From IMG/VR virus record IMGVR_UViG_3300017963_000596, positions 1 to 30,713 of that record: a stretch of DNA of 30,713 nt; one strand, written 5' to 3'. Within the stretch, counting starts at the first letter, position 1. Each line of letters starts with the position of its first letter. Positions 23,801 to 30,534 of the stretch are shown here, one piece after another. A program made the position numbers and the translations under genes. This DNA comes from a virus. A model generated the notes under the pieces. It saw nothing but the letters and a program-made list of their open reading frames with translations. It had not been told where the DNA came from and searched no databases.

Positions 23801-25788
23801 TAAAAGACAAGAACGAGCATTATGCCTCGTTTGATGTCCTTGATCATGTGCCGGATGACATTAACGCAATACCCGGAAGCATGCCGTCAAAGGAGTATTT
23901 CAGCCTGGCGAACCAAGACGTTGTAAAGGCTATGACCGGCACGGAGAAGCGAATCGCCGACCCGATGGAGGCGACGTTCAGGAAGTTTATGCGGGCGCAG
24001 GAGCTGGCGGCCCGTAACCGGGTGGCGTCTGCTTTGATAGATGACCCGCTCGTTTCTGCAAATTTTCGGCGGGTGGCGAAATCGAAGAAGGAATTCGGGA
24101 TACTCCGTAATCAGAAACAAAATCCGCTGATGGATAGCCAGGTGCCGAAGACGCACGAGATTATAAACCGGTTTAAAGACGGACGCGTAGAATCTTATGC
24201 GGTGCCGAAGGAGATGGCCGAGGCGATGAAGCAGCTTTCTCCGGCTACGGCGCCTCGGGTGCTTCAAGCGATAAATCGTGCGTTTCGTAAGAGCGCGACG
24301 ACGCTTTATATTCCTTTTACGGTGTCAAACGCCATGCGCGATTTTATCATGGCCTATTCAACCTCCCCGACATACAAGGCCCATCAATTGGGCAATTATA
24401 TACTGGATTGGAACAAGGGCTTTTGGGAGGGGGTTAAATACGAGTTTGGGAACAAGTCAAATATCGCCCAGCAGTATGTTAAGGACGGGGGAGGGTTCGG
24501 TTACTCCGGCACGCTGCGGACGGCGCAGGGAGCTAAACAGGGGGTTTTCAGCGAACCATCCTTAAGGCGTGCCGGAGCCACTATTATAAAAACACCGTTC
24601 CAGTTAATCGAAAAAATGTCCGGGGCTGTTGAGCTTGCACCCCGGATAGCGGTTTATGAGCGGGCTAAAAGAATGGGTGTTTCGGGTGAAGACGCGGCGC
24701 TTTTGGCCCGGCGGAGTACGGTTGATTTTAACCAGGCTGGAACGGCGATGCGGGTGTACAACCAGTGGGTGCCCTTTTTGAATGCGCGGGTTCAGGGCAA
24801 GCTGAACCTTGCGCGGGCGCTGCGGCGTGACCCAAAGGATACGCTGGCGAAGGTAGCCTTGACGGTTGCGCTGCCGGGAGTGGTGACATACGCGTGGAAC
24901 CGGCTTAATTTCAGCGAGTTGTATGATGACATACCGGAATATATCAAGCAGAATTATTTTGTGATTGTGACGGGCACGGGCACGGATGAGCGTGGGCGGA
25001 CGGCGCCAAAGTACCATGTCATTTCCAAGGGGGATACGGGCCAGATGGCCTGGAACCCCATAGAGTATATGCTCGACCGGATGTGGGACAAGGACCGGGA
25101 GGGAGCAACAAAATTTCTTGTTAATTTTTTGTCGGATGTTTCGCCGGTTGAGTTTGCCAGGGAGGGCGAGTTATCGGCGAGCAAGGCGCTTTCATCTACC
25201 CTGCCGCCGCCGGCAAAGGCGGTTATCGAGCCGGCGGTGAATTACAGCTTTTACCAGGGCCGGGAGGTTGTGCCGCGTTATATGGCTGAGCGGGTGCGGC
25301 CGGGGAAGCAGGCGTTTGATAATACGCCGCAAGTGTATAAAACCATGGGCGAAAAATTGGGCGTTGCGCCTTTGAAGATTCAAAATGTAATGAGCAACCT
25401 TTTTGCCGGGTATGGGCGGGAGGGGCTTGACCCGGATGCAATGATAAAGGGTTTGACCGGCCGGCTGACGAAGGTGAAGGGCGGCGAGCATGAGCGCAAG
25501 GCGTGGGAGGATATTGAGGACCTTGAGGCGGAGTACCAGTATGCGCGGTCTGACGCGGCCGAGGCTGTTGAGGCGGGGGATCGGAAGGAGGCGCTTCGGA
25601 TTATGCGGGATTGGAACAAGGATGCAATCCGCCGGATTACTGAATACAACAAGCGGTTTAAAAAGTATGGGCTTGGAGACAAGGGCGGGCTGAGAAAAAA
25701 TATGTTCAGCTATGATAAAATGCGTAATGTATTGATGAAGCGCCAGGACGCGCGGCCGCCGATTCAGCGGCGGCTGTCGGTGCGATAG
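20812..25788 (+). CDS. giant internal virion/polyvalent protein with LPD38-like C-terminus, 1658 aa
   Basis: The N-terminal 45 residues (a YPQYDDLDDAALAKG, then FYSDMPFDDFAARVGY layout) match the short entry domain of many phage ejection proteins. Residues 90-113 are a hydrophobic Gly/Ala segment. Two near-identical 60-aa units follow at about 306-387, then coiled-coil and Pro-rich regions. From about 1170 the sequence NAMRDFIMAYSTSPTYKAHQ and a later hydrophobic helix (FLNARVQG... near 1320) resemble large polyvalent protein associated domain 38. Such proteins are built as modular, host-injected factors. A markedly AT-rich insert lies at residues about 653-810. Position after virion genes supports packaging; family assignment is moderate. 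Confidence 0.75.
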   Translation: MNFSDVRKQYPQYDDLDDAALAKGLHQKFYSDMPFDDFAARVGYAPQQKSPWLATLRERVTPDPSFEDDVDAGGIGIDPDTAKQSAESMTRIGGALAGGLAAFPAGGLAGAGRLIGEDVKDAYTALAGGRADFNGNLGKAAHTVEAVAGLPNRLLKTEGEQKALETIMKPMEWVENAGRFYGDAVYNATGDPNLAATAKTVFEAISFLGLPEMKAKLIKSARAGKAAELQRATTEAVDILNEIVAGEKAIRRGQKLKTKKQEVISALEKLQSEPRRLAQLSEIERRLKLRNYIPKEKSGQFPAKSARESYEAFATQDPRIKAEIEASRIPELERMRRQYEEAQRQYEQIRDYIPPEETGQFPQKPARESYEAFATQDPRIKAEIEARQRPELERLREQIAERDARGEYADMIRQAEERQRIENAAEYGTQPRSLFGGTRQEPATFTDPIRPERQQALNITRAAEPAAPTQTPAAPLPKAGVPAAAPTTGNLPQRGGRQTRPAYTRGPTTIGGAIRQFTGGKGISRRGVRLHAGNDIFRNLPQEARMAIKNGGVSLDLVEDYLKREGYLYPEQDLIEVLRQEPGAMGFGKIAVEGERSPGQRMRPEEQRVLNEPEYDPAWDEVKTQADIDALNEKSGQSVFDFFEQKARERQEQKAPSKELPKEKPWIEQVKERRETNRAKYEAEPNMTAQEKNVMSDIDRQDIIEPERAGVAVTKTFLPEKATAKYFNKEKTLKQNIKDLGYGLQKRKLNRYGTTINEVIDKNGKVKTRGEAETVSNWLKRKHGLAEKDNPIKKLFNDQSGSIKIDPISAKDRHLQRIADDEVLKKVHGMIGYNEKQTAMGDIWVGGMEKMIDRFDALGREKGRALNPIDKMGLPTSEAHKAALRFNSYKDVTAMKFNELAKAIPPSVRQEPLIFSDYVNAHRAKTRAARGLKNPNKVTLDDANAAIAAWEKKWTDGGRPLKALKDGYDAFQKWADRNILRDMVDAGIISKERYREIKDKNEHYASFDVLDHVPDDINAIPGSMPSKEYFSLANQDVVKAMTGTEKRIADPMEATFRKFMRAQELAARNRVASALIDDPLVSANFRRVAKSKKEFGILRNQKQNPLMDSQVPKTHEIINRFKDGRVESYAVPKEMAEAMKQLSPATAPRVLQAINRAFRKSATTLYIPFTVSNAMRDFIMAYSTSPTYKAHQLGNYILDWNKGFWEGVKYEFGNKSNIAQQYVKDGGGFGYSGTLRTAQGAKQGVFSEPSLRRAGATIIKTPFQLIEKMSGAVELAPRIAVYERAKRMGVSGEDAALLARRSTVDFNQAGTAMRVYNQWVPFLNARVQGKLNLARALRRDPKDTLAKVALTVALPGVVTYAWNRLNFSELYDDIPEYIKQNYFVIVTGTGTDERGRTAPKYHVISKGDTGQMAWNPIEYMLDRMWDKDREGATKFLVNFLSDVSPVEFAREGELSASKALSSTLPPPAKAVIEPAVNYSFYQGREVVPRYMAERVRPGKQAFDNTPQVYKTMGEKLGVAPLKIQNVMSNLFAGYGREGLDPDAMIKGLTGRLTKVKGGEHERKAWEDIEDLEAEYQYARSDAAEAVEAGDRKEALRIMRDWNKDAIRRITEYNKRFKKYGLGDKGGLRKNMFSYDKMRNVLMKRQDARPPIQRRLSVR
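21725..21968 (+). repeat. 180-bp in-frame direct repeat inside the giant gene
   Basis: A 64-base segment at 21725-21788 recurs exactly at 21905-21968, 180 bases apart. Less exact similarity continues on the 5' side (I-P-x-E-x-x-GQFP-x-K motif). It encodes a charged helical unit beginning ESYEAFATQDPRIKAEIEA. The near-identical DNA indicates a recent duplication or gene conversion. Confidence 0.85.
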
Positions 25789-25800
25789 AGGGGAACCGAT

Positions 25801-26325
25801 ATGACGGAAACAGACCGGATGTTTGACAGCGGCGATAGTTGGCAATGGGGTCTTTTGTCCACGGACAATGCGGCGGTTTACCGGGTTCACAGGAACCGGC
25901 ACCCGACGGTAACCATTCACCCCGGGACGAAGTTGGAACATGGCGCCATAACCGGTTCGGGGTTTGTTGTAGGCGAAACGATAACGGGGGATACGAGCGG
26001 ACGGACGGGGGAAGTATCCTATGTCGGCTCCGGTTTTGTTTATGTTGTCGGAGAAATAGGGTCAAGCGCTTGGGATACATCCACCCCTGATAATATCAGC
26101 GGCGGCACATCCGGGACAACAGCGGATTTGACGGGAACGGACACGAGCGAGGCGAAGATTGAAGAGAGCCACAGCCCGCACGATGGTGGTGTTTTAGCGT
26201 TCAAAGACTGGCCGTTCGGCAACCAGGCGAGCGCGACAGGGGCATTGAGCAAGACACTTTATGGGGATGCTCGATACCTGCGTTTTTCTTCGGTTTCAGG
26301 GTTTAATCTATTTGAGGTTGTCTGA
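25801..26325 (+). CDS. tail structural protein, 174 aa
   Basis: A Gly/Thr/Ser-rich beta protein that follows the giant gene after a GGGGAA leader. It contains a repeat of short ITGDTSGRTGEVSYVGSG-like strands typical of fibre-associated folds. It overlaps the following gene by TGATG and probably joins the LRR protein to the tail tip or forms its stalk. No enzymatic motif. Function inferred from position and composition. Confidence 0.6.
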   Translation: MTETDRMFDSGDSWQWGLLSTDNAAVYRVHRNRHPTVTIHPGTKLEHGAITGSGFVVGETITGDTSGRTGEVSYVGSGFVYVVGEIGSSAWDTSTPDNISGGTSGTTADLTGTDTSEAKIEESHSPHDGGVLAFKDWPFGNQASATGALSKTLYGDARYLRFSSVSGFNLFEVV

Positions 26326-28205
26326 TGACATTAGATGCGCATTCAGGGCCGCATTGGGCCGATCCGTGGAATGATATATGGTATGGGCCGTTTTACAATT
26401 ATATAGAGCTGCCGGCGGTGCCGGTGCCGACAATTCTTTTTGAGTTGTCCGGGGCGATGTCTATTAAGTCGGACAGCGGCACAACCTATGACGTGACCGG
26501 CTGGAATACGGACGGGACGTTTGACCTTTCAGGCGGAGGAACGACGAGCTATGCAGACGGGGCGCCGTTTGATTTGGTGAGCGTCGGAACAGACTGGGCG
26601 CCGGATAATAGCTGGCAGCGGCCATATTTAATGCTGCTTAGCGATGGCGTCGGCGGCTATAATGACGCGCAGGTTTTTTTCAACGGAACCTATAGGGGCG
26701 ACGGTATAGAATACACAGCCGACACTGTTGAAATTGGCGACGATTTTACTTTTATAATGCAGGTAAACACCCGAGAACTTAGATCCGGCGTTGATCAAAA
26801 GTATTGGTCGATTGAAAATGGCCGTGATGTCTCGCTCTATATCAATGATCAGGGGAAACTTGGCATAACAAACAAGAATAGTTCAGTAGAAAGCACAACG
26901 CCTGTTTCGCTTGATTATGCTGAGAAGGAGTGGGTGTGGGTTGGCATCCGCAGTATTGGCGGGGTGGCGCAGTTTATAATCGATACGCCGGTTGACGCAA
27001 CATTCCCAATATCTAATTATACGGTCACCGGGGATTTGAATTTAGCGAATAGCGGATCGTATTCAAACAACGGGATGTTTGACCTGGCCCATGCGGCTTA
27101 CTTTGACAGCGGTTTGTCAGCCTATGAAATTACGTTGTATGAAAACGACAATCTAAGATCAACCCCTGAACCGAATATACAAAACATGGTCAGCAATGAT
27201 CAGGTTGGATTTGTCCATTTGTATGATTACACGATTGGGCCGGCGGCCGGGTTCACATGGAGTTTTTCAGACGGCATGGATGTTTCAACAATTTCAGAAT
27301 TGTCGATGCACCCGACAAATAAAAAGATAACCGTCATCGATATCGGCGGCAGCGATACAACAAGTCTACTGGATGTGCGCCAATTTGAAGAGTTGGGGTC
27401 TGTAATCTTCGACAATACGGATATTGAAGAGGTTTTGTTGGGGAATTCCAGCAACATAACCATTGTGAACGGGCAGGCTGCAGATCTTCAATACATAAGC
27501 CCTGAAGGCTTAACGAATTTGGCCGCGTTAAATATTATCGATAATGACGATGTTGGGAGCATCGATGTTTCAAGCAACCTGCTGCTTGAAGAACTCAAGG
27601 TTACAAATGCGGGCTTGTCTTCGCTGGATGTGACGAACAACACGGAGTTGACGATTCTGTACGCGGCCGAAAATACATTTAGCTCTTTAGACGTTACGGA
27701 TTTGACAAAACTGGTTTCATTTTTTGTTAATGCGAATCCGAATTTGACGGCGCTTGACCTATCGCAGAATACAGCCCTTGTCACGGTTAGAGCCCAGGAC
27801 AATCCGCTGGTTACGTCTTTAGATCTTTCTAACAACGCAAATTTGCAAACGCTATGGTGTCATAGGGGGGGGCTTACATCGATTGATACCAGCGGAGCGA
27901 CATCGCTGAAAACGCTTTTAGCTTATGACAACCCGATAGCCACGAACTTTGATTTTAGTAATAACGCTCAAAGGACGTCTATCGATATTGGGGATTGCGG
28001 GTTGTCTCAAGCCGAAGTCGATTCAGTGATAGATGATGTCTGGCAATTGCGGGCGACATCCCCGACCATGACCCGGTTTGATATAGCGGGGAACGCAGCG
28101 CCCAGCGGGGTTTACCAGGCCGCAAGCCCGCCGACGACGGGGAAGGAAAAGTTGTATGATTTGGTTGAAAACTACGGCTATGGGAATGTTTTTTACACGG
28201 CTTAG
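26325..28205 (+). CDS. tail-tip/receptor-binding protein with LamG-like and leucine-rich repeat domains
   Basis: 626 aa. Residues about 90-260 look like a concanavalin/LamG-type beta sandwich: VEIGDDFTFIMQVNTRE, then Trp-Ser-Ile-Glu strands, then KEWVWVGIRSIGGVAQFIID. Residues about 390-590 form eight or so leucine-rich repeats of about 21 residues with LDVTNN, LDLSQN and LDLSNN as the recurring core, of the bacterial surface-protein type. The C-terminus is a short cap. Last large gene of the late operon, so a tail fibre or tip that recognises a host surface ligand is the best guess. LRRs are unusual in phage receptor-binding proteins. Similar LRRs occur in bacterial and plant-associated surface proteins. 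Confidence 0.75.
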   Translation: MTLDAHSGPHWADPWNDIWYGPFYNYIELPAVPVPTILFELSGAMSIKSDSGTTYDVTGWNTDGTFDLSGGGTTSYADGAPFDLVSVGTDWAPDNSWQRPYLMLLSDGVGGYNDAQVFFNGTYRGDGIEYTADTVEIGDDFTFIMQVNTRELRSGVDQKYWSIENGRDVSLYINDQGKLGITNKNSSVESTTPVSLDYAEKEWVWVGIRSIGGVAQFIIDTPVDATFPISNYTVTGDLNLANSGSYSNNGMFDLAHAAYFDSGLSAYEITLYENDNLRSTPEPNIQNMVSNDQVGFVHLYDYTIGPAAGFTWSFSDGMDVSTISELSMHPTNKKITVIDIGGSDTTSLLDVRQFEELGSVIFDNTDIEEVLLGNSSNITIVNGQAADLQYISPEGLTNLAALNIIDNDDVGSIDVSSNLLLEELKVTNAGLSSLDVTNNTELTILYAAENTFSSLDVTDLTKLVSFFVNANPNLTALDLSQNTALVTVRAQDNPLVTSLDLSNNANLQTLWCHRGGLTSIDTSGATSLKTLLAYDNPIATNFDFSNNAQRTSIDIGDCGLSQAEVDSVIDDVWQLRATSPTMTRFDIAGNAAPSGVYQAASPPTTGKEKLYDLVENYGYGNVFYTA

Positions 28206-28213
28206 GAGTTATT

Positions 28214-28396
28214 ATGTCTTTAGTTAGCAGTGAAGCAGGCGAGCCGTTTGATGTTGAGTATGTGGTCCGGCAACCGACTGGCGAACTTGAGCGGGTTGTT
28301 ATTGGTGCAGGGGATGTCCTGGTTGTTTCTCGTGAATGCCAGGTTGAATCTTTTACTTATTTAATTGATCATAAAGAAAGATTGAGGGGGATGTAA
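28214..28396 (+). CDS. hypothetical protein, 60 aa
   Basis: AGGAG seven bases before the start. The product begins MSLVSSEAGEPFDVEYVV and is a small alpha/beta protein with a hydrophobic centre, no signal peptide and no cysteine pair. It overlaps the next gene by TAATG. Not recognised. Its position at the end of the late operon leaves tail assembly, chaperone or lysis-regulatory roles open. Confidence 0.6.
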   Translation: MSLVSSEAGEPFDVEYVVRQPTGELERVVIGAGDVLVVSRECQVESFTYLIDHKERLRGM

Positions 28397-28695
28397 TGGC
28401 GACAAATATTCATGTTAAATCGACGACTGAGATGGGCAGGAATGCAAACGAGATGGGCCGGGCTGGGCGCCGGTTTCTTGAAATGCTTAAGGGCATGGAT
28501 GGCACAAGGCTCGAAGCCATTGCCCAGGGTAATGCGGAAATGGCGGCTATATTTGGTATCGATGATCTTACACAGGCGCAGGATTTCAGCAATCGATGGG
28601 CCGATTTGGTGGCGGAGTTGTTTGATGCTACGGACCCGAATTACGGGAACTATAATCTTTTGCGCGAGTTTATTTATACGATTATGCCGGCTTAG
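28396..28695 (+). CDS. hypothetical helical protein, last gene of the late operon, 99 aa
   Basis: Overlaps the previous stop (TAATG). It is Met/Asn/Gly-rich at the start, then helical with LEAIAQGNAEMAAIFGIDDL and a C-terminal NYNLLREFIYTIM segment. There is no signal or membrane segment. I do not recognise it. It may be a tail-fibre chaperone, as such small genes often follow fibre genes, but sequence alone does not show it. It is the last plus-strand gene, 38 bases from the convergent minus-strand array. Confidence 0.65.
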   Translation: MATNIHVKSTTEMGRNANEMGRAGRRFLEMLKGMDGTRLEAIAQGNAEMAAIFGIDDLTQAQDFSNRWADLVAELFDATDPNYGNYNLLREFIYTIMPA

Positions 28696-28732
28696 GTGTT
28701 GTAGCGCAGGTATTTTTGCCTGCGCTAACGCC
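28695..28732. terminator. hairpin between convergent operons
   Basis: Arms GGTGTT-(GT)-AGCGCAGG and CCTGCGCT-AACGCC pair over 14 bp with a 2-base bulge and a loop TATTTTTG. No long T-tract follows on either side, so it is a weak or bidirectional terminator. GTT comes before AAC here, opposite to the AAC ... GTT order of the attC sites. Confidence 0.5.
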
Positions 28733-28733
28733 A

Positions 28734-28928
28734 TCATAAACAGACTTCCCAACAACCATTTATTAACACAAATGGTATCTCATCCCCGAATTTGAAGCCG
28801 TGCATATCATTACACACAAGATGGTTGTCAATTTTAGCTTTTATATGCAGGCTATCAATAATATTTGTGATAGTCGCCCACGGGCTTTCACCGTTTAAAA
28901 AAACTTTTACATCATCTCCTATTTTCAT
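28734..28928 (-). CDS. small beta-rich protein, last gene of the cassette array, 64 aa
   Basis: Begins MKIGDDVKVFLNGESPW, a short SH3-like beta barrel pattern (Gly-Asp-x-V-x-V-F, then alternating strands). AGGGG lies about 8 bases before the start. It overlaps the end of the previous gene by 17 bases. The gene ends beside the hairpin that faces the late operon. Not recognised; possible small nucleic-acid-binding protein, weakly supported. Confidence 0.6.
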   Translation of the reverse strand: MKIGDDVKVFLNGESPWATITNIIDSLHIKAKIDNHLVCNDMHGFKFGDEIPFVLINGCWEVCL

Positions 28929-29067
28929 TTTGTACCCCTAAAGTAACTTGGTTAGGTGATTGTAGATTGCCGCATGGAACGACAACCACAACACCGTTGA
29001 CATCTACAGCGTGATTTCTTGGTTTACCTTTGCTTATGATAACCACAATTCCCTTTTTGCCGTTCAT
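28912..29067 (-). CDS. small hypothetical protein, 51 aa
   Basis: Start chosen at Met 29067 (begins MNGKKGIVVIISKGKP). A longer frame starts at 29121 but overlaps the preceding gene by 47 bases. No strong Shine-Dalgarno precedes 29067, so coupling to the gene that stops at 29075 is likely. The product is a basic, Val/Ile/Lys-rich beta protein. Not recognised. Confidence 0.5.
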   Translation of the reverse strand: MNGKKGIVVIISKGKPRNHAVDVNGVVVVVPCGNLQSPNQVTLGVQNENRR

Positions 29068-29074
29068 TTGATTG

Positions 29075-29257
29075 TTATACCGATGTTGCCTCTTCAATTT
29101 CTTCTTCGTAGTCATAAGCAAGATTCGAACACAGTTTCAATAATTTCATTCTATAGCGTTGTTCTTCCTTGCTCAAATTATCGTCATCCATCGCATCATA
29201 ACATTCTTTCAATGCCTTGTAGGTGTTTTCAAAACGACAATAGCTCATATTCATCAT
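29075..29257 (-). CDS. phage YCRFENT-type small protein, 60 aa
   Basis: AGGAG lies about 9 bases before the ATG at 29257. The product has the MSYCRFENT opening and an ALKECYDAMDD helix that recur in small phage hypothetical proteins (MSYCRFxNTxxDLxxCxx). The rest is a helical, acidic C-terminus. Role unknown but frequent in phage early regions. Immediately upstream on this strand is attC-like site 29275-29361, whose GTTATAC end abuts this leader, so the gene looks like the first gene of a cassette. Confidence 0.7.
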   Translation of the reverse strand: MMNMSYCRFENTYKALKECYDAMDDDNLSKEEQRYRMKLLKLCSNLAYDYEEEIEEATSV

Positions 29258-29274
29258 GGCTGTTTCTCCTGTAG

Positions 29275-29361
29275 GTATAACGTGTTTATAACCGGCGGCG
29301 AGAATCCGCACCATCTGAAGAACGGGGAGAGTTTCCGTCCGGTTTAGAAACCTGGTTAGCT
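29275..29361 (-). other. attC: attC-like integron recombination site 3
   Basis: Minus strand: R'' AGCTAAC, CAG spacer, L'' GTTTCTAAACCGGACGG, a 36-base terminal structure, L' CCGCCGGTTATAAAC, CAC spacer, R' GTTATAC. L'' and L' pair over 14 bp with one internal mismatch and two extrahelical A residues on L'', the hallmark of attC. The stop codon of the upstream gene (29286) falls inside L', and a ribosome-binding site follows R' directly. This matches cassette structure. Confidence 0.7.
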
Positions 29362-29498
29362 GGCTTTGCTGTGTGTACAATATAAGGATATTCGCCGTTC
29401 ATATAATCTGCCCATGCTTTTGCAATCTCTCTTTTTTGTGGCAACCCGGTTCCTTCAACATTTGTCATTGTGTTGCGCCAATGAGTTACATATTCCAT
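29286..29498 (-). CDS. cassette gene, hypothetical protein, 70 aa
   Basis: AGGAG precedes the ATG at 29498. Residues 1-40 look globular (begins MEYVTHWRNTMTNVEG, contains EIAKAWADYMNGEY). The last 25 residues are encoded by the attC site and are a low-complexity Ser/Arg/Asp tail, as is usual when a cassette gene reads into its attC. Not recognised. Its boundary with the next unit on the right is the repeat at 29518-29587. Confidence 0.65.
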   Translation of the reverse strand: MEYVTHWRNTMTNVEGTGLPQKREIAKAWADYMNGEYPYIVHTAKPANQVSKPDGNSPRSSDGADSRRRL

Positions 29499-29517
29499 GA
29501 CCTCTCCTTTTCAGCTA

Positions 29518-29587
29518 ACGTTTGAATGAGCGGTTATCGTCATAGTTAAGCGGTGCGCAGGCTTCGGCCGCAGTTAAAACAATAATT
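29518..29587 (-). repeat. 70-bp direct repeat, copy 1 (gene 3' end plus flank)
   Basis: About 70 bases recur at 29817-29886, 299 bases away, with only a few changes. The repeat covers the last codons of a zinc-ribbon gene and its downstream flank. On the minus strand this copy ends in GTTAGCT next to a ribosome-binding site, like an R' site, but I could not fold an attC hairpin from it. Confidence 0.7.
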
Positions 29588-29797
29588 AATAGGGCCTGGC
29601 TCTATTATGTCATTGCATGATTCGCACATACCCTGCGCATCCGCTTTGACGGATTGTTCTTTTGCGCCGTCTTCAGAGATGCGGATATCACCATTTCTAA
29701 AATCAACCCATTGCCCGTTGTAGTACAGCCTGACCACATCGTCATTTAATGTCATTGTAGGGCTTTCTATCGGCCTTACGAAGATATCAACGTCCAT
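29546..29797 (-). CDS. zinc-ribbon-tailed protein A, 83 aa
   Basis: The N-terminal 50 residues are a beta-rich domain (starts MDVDIFVRPIESPTM, contains RLYYNGQWVDFRNGD) different from the next gene's. The last 30 residues contain VKADAQ, a Cys-x2-Cys pair (CESC), a short loop, NYCFNCGR and SLRTA, a zinc ribbon shared almost identically with protein B. GGAGG 6 bases before the ATG at 29797 fixes the start; upstream in-frame Met codons lack such a site. Function unknown. The C-terminal tag-like ribbon on different N-terminal domains suggests a shared partner. Confidence 0.7.
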   Translation of the reverse strand: MDVDIFVRPIESPTMTLNDDVVRLYYNGQWVDFRNGDIRISEDGAKEQSVKADAQGMCESCNDIIEPGPINYCFNCGRSLRTA

Positions 29798-29816
29798 TAT
29801 TCCTCCAAGCAAAAGT

Positions 29817-29886
29817 ACGTTTGAATGAGCGGTTATCGTCATAGTTAAGCGGTGCGCAGGCATCGCCCGCAGTTAAAACAATAATT
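29817..29886 (-). repeat. 70-bp direct repeat, copy 2
   Basis: Second copy of the repeat at 29518-29587. It covers the 3' end of protein B and its flank; beyond the shared part the sequences diverge at once (GTAC here versus GTTAG in copy 1). Confidence 0.7.
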
Positions 29887-30084
29887 ACCGCCGAGTGCAT
29901 TCGGGCCAATGTGTTCACAAAAAAGACATGGCCTCTGCGCATCCGCTTTGACGGCTTGTTCTGCTCGTTTCTGCATCTCTATTATTTCAGCCGTTATGTT
30001 TTTTAACGGCCCGAAACAACCGTAATATGAAGCATCAGTTACGGCGCACCATATAGCTTCCTGCCATTCATTTTCAGTTTTCAT
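29845..30084 (-). CDS. zinc-ribbon-tailed protein B, 79 aa
   Basis: The N-terminal half is helical (MKTENEWQEAIWCAVTDASY, then an ITAEIIEMQKRAEQ helix) and unrelated to that of protein A. The C-terminal 30 residues repeat its ribbon: VKADAQ, CLFC, a Gly/Asn loop, NYCFNCGR, CLRTA. AGGAA precedes the ATG at 30084. The shared ribbon plus the 70-bp DNA repeat show that one gene 3' end was copied onto another N-terminal domain. Function unknown. Confidence 0.7.
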   Translation of the reverse strand: MKTENEWQEAIWCAVTDASYYGCFGPLKNITAEIIEMQKRAEQAVKADAQRPCLFCEHIGPNALGGNYCFNCGRCLRTA

Positions 30085-30113
30085 GTTTTCCTGTGTGGAG
30101 CAGAACAGGGCAA

Positions 30114-30176
30114 TGACAACTCACGATTTAGCACTTAAACTCAGCCCTGATAATCCGCTCGACTACCTAGTTATGA
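30114..30176 (-). other. possible degenerate attC-like site
   Basis: Minus strand: TCATAAC (which contains the TAA stop of the gene ending at 30171) at one end and GTTGTCA at the other, 63 bases apart, followed 29 bases later by the next start codon. The arms pair only weakly by eye (about 6 of 9 in the best section). Position at a cassette boundary is right, fold is not convincing. Confidence 0.3.
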
Positions 30177-30449
30177 ACGCTCTAACCTTCTGCCGCCGTT
30201 TATATCTTCAACTATTGTCGCACCATGAACAAATGTTAATGCCTCCGCAATATTATCGCCCTGCTGGGTCGTGACCTGGACAATGCAGCCAAGACCCTCT
30301 ATTTCACATGCTTTTGTTGATTTCATCCAATTTTCTTTTTTTGACGATGCTTTACAAAGCAACCGGAAGAGATCGCCGTCTCCAACAACGTTGACATCTT
30401 TTACGTTTTCTTTTACTTCGGCAATACTTGTGTTGTGTAGTGTCTTCAT
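30171..30449 (-). CDS. cassette gene, hypothetical protein, 92 aa
   Basis: Start fixed by AAAGGAG 6 bases before the ATG at 30449; it begins MKTLHNTSIAEVKENV. It is an alpha/beta protein with a basic helix FRLLCKASSKKENWMK and a C-terminal beta strand VQVTTQQG. Not recognised. Its leader starts 25 bases after the GTTATAC of attC site 2 and its stop lies in a TCATAAC, like a single-gene integron cassette. Confidence 0.7.
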   Translation of the reverse strand: MKTLHNTSIAEVKENVKDVNVVGDGDLFRLLCKASSKKENWMKSTKACEIEGLGCIVQVTTQQGDNIAEALTFVHGATIVEDINGGRRLERS

Positions 30450-30473
30450 CTTATCTCCTTTATAGGTTGTTGT

Positions 30474-30534
30474 GTATAACGTCGTAATCAGCGGCCGGGG
30501 CTTTTTCCGGTCTGCTGGATAAAGCTGGTTGTGT
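30474..30534 (-). other. attC: attC-like integron recombination site 2
   Basis: Minus strand, 61 bases: R'' ACACAAC, CAGCTTTATCCAGCAGACCGG arm, AAAAAG loop, then CCGCTGATTACGAC arm and R' GTTATAC. L'' and L' pair around TTATCCAGC/GCTGATTA with extrahelical bases on L''. Size, conserved AAC ... GTT ends and an A-rich loop match site 1. It closes the short cassette on its right and abuts the leader of the 92-aa gene on its left. Confidence 0.72.

Noticed and set aside
28695-28732. A fourth attC site at the operon junction
   Set aside because: The ends are ordered GTT ... AAC, the reverse of attC, and no spacer asymmetry is present.
29518-29587. Additional attC sites at the 70-bp repeats
   Set aside because: One copy ends in a GTTAGCT next to a ribosome-binding site, but no paired L''/L' arms of attC form could be drawn; the second copy lacks the GTT.
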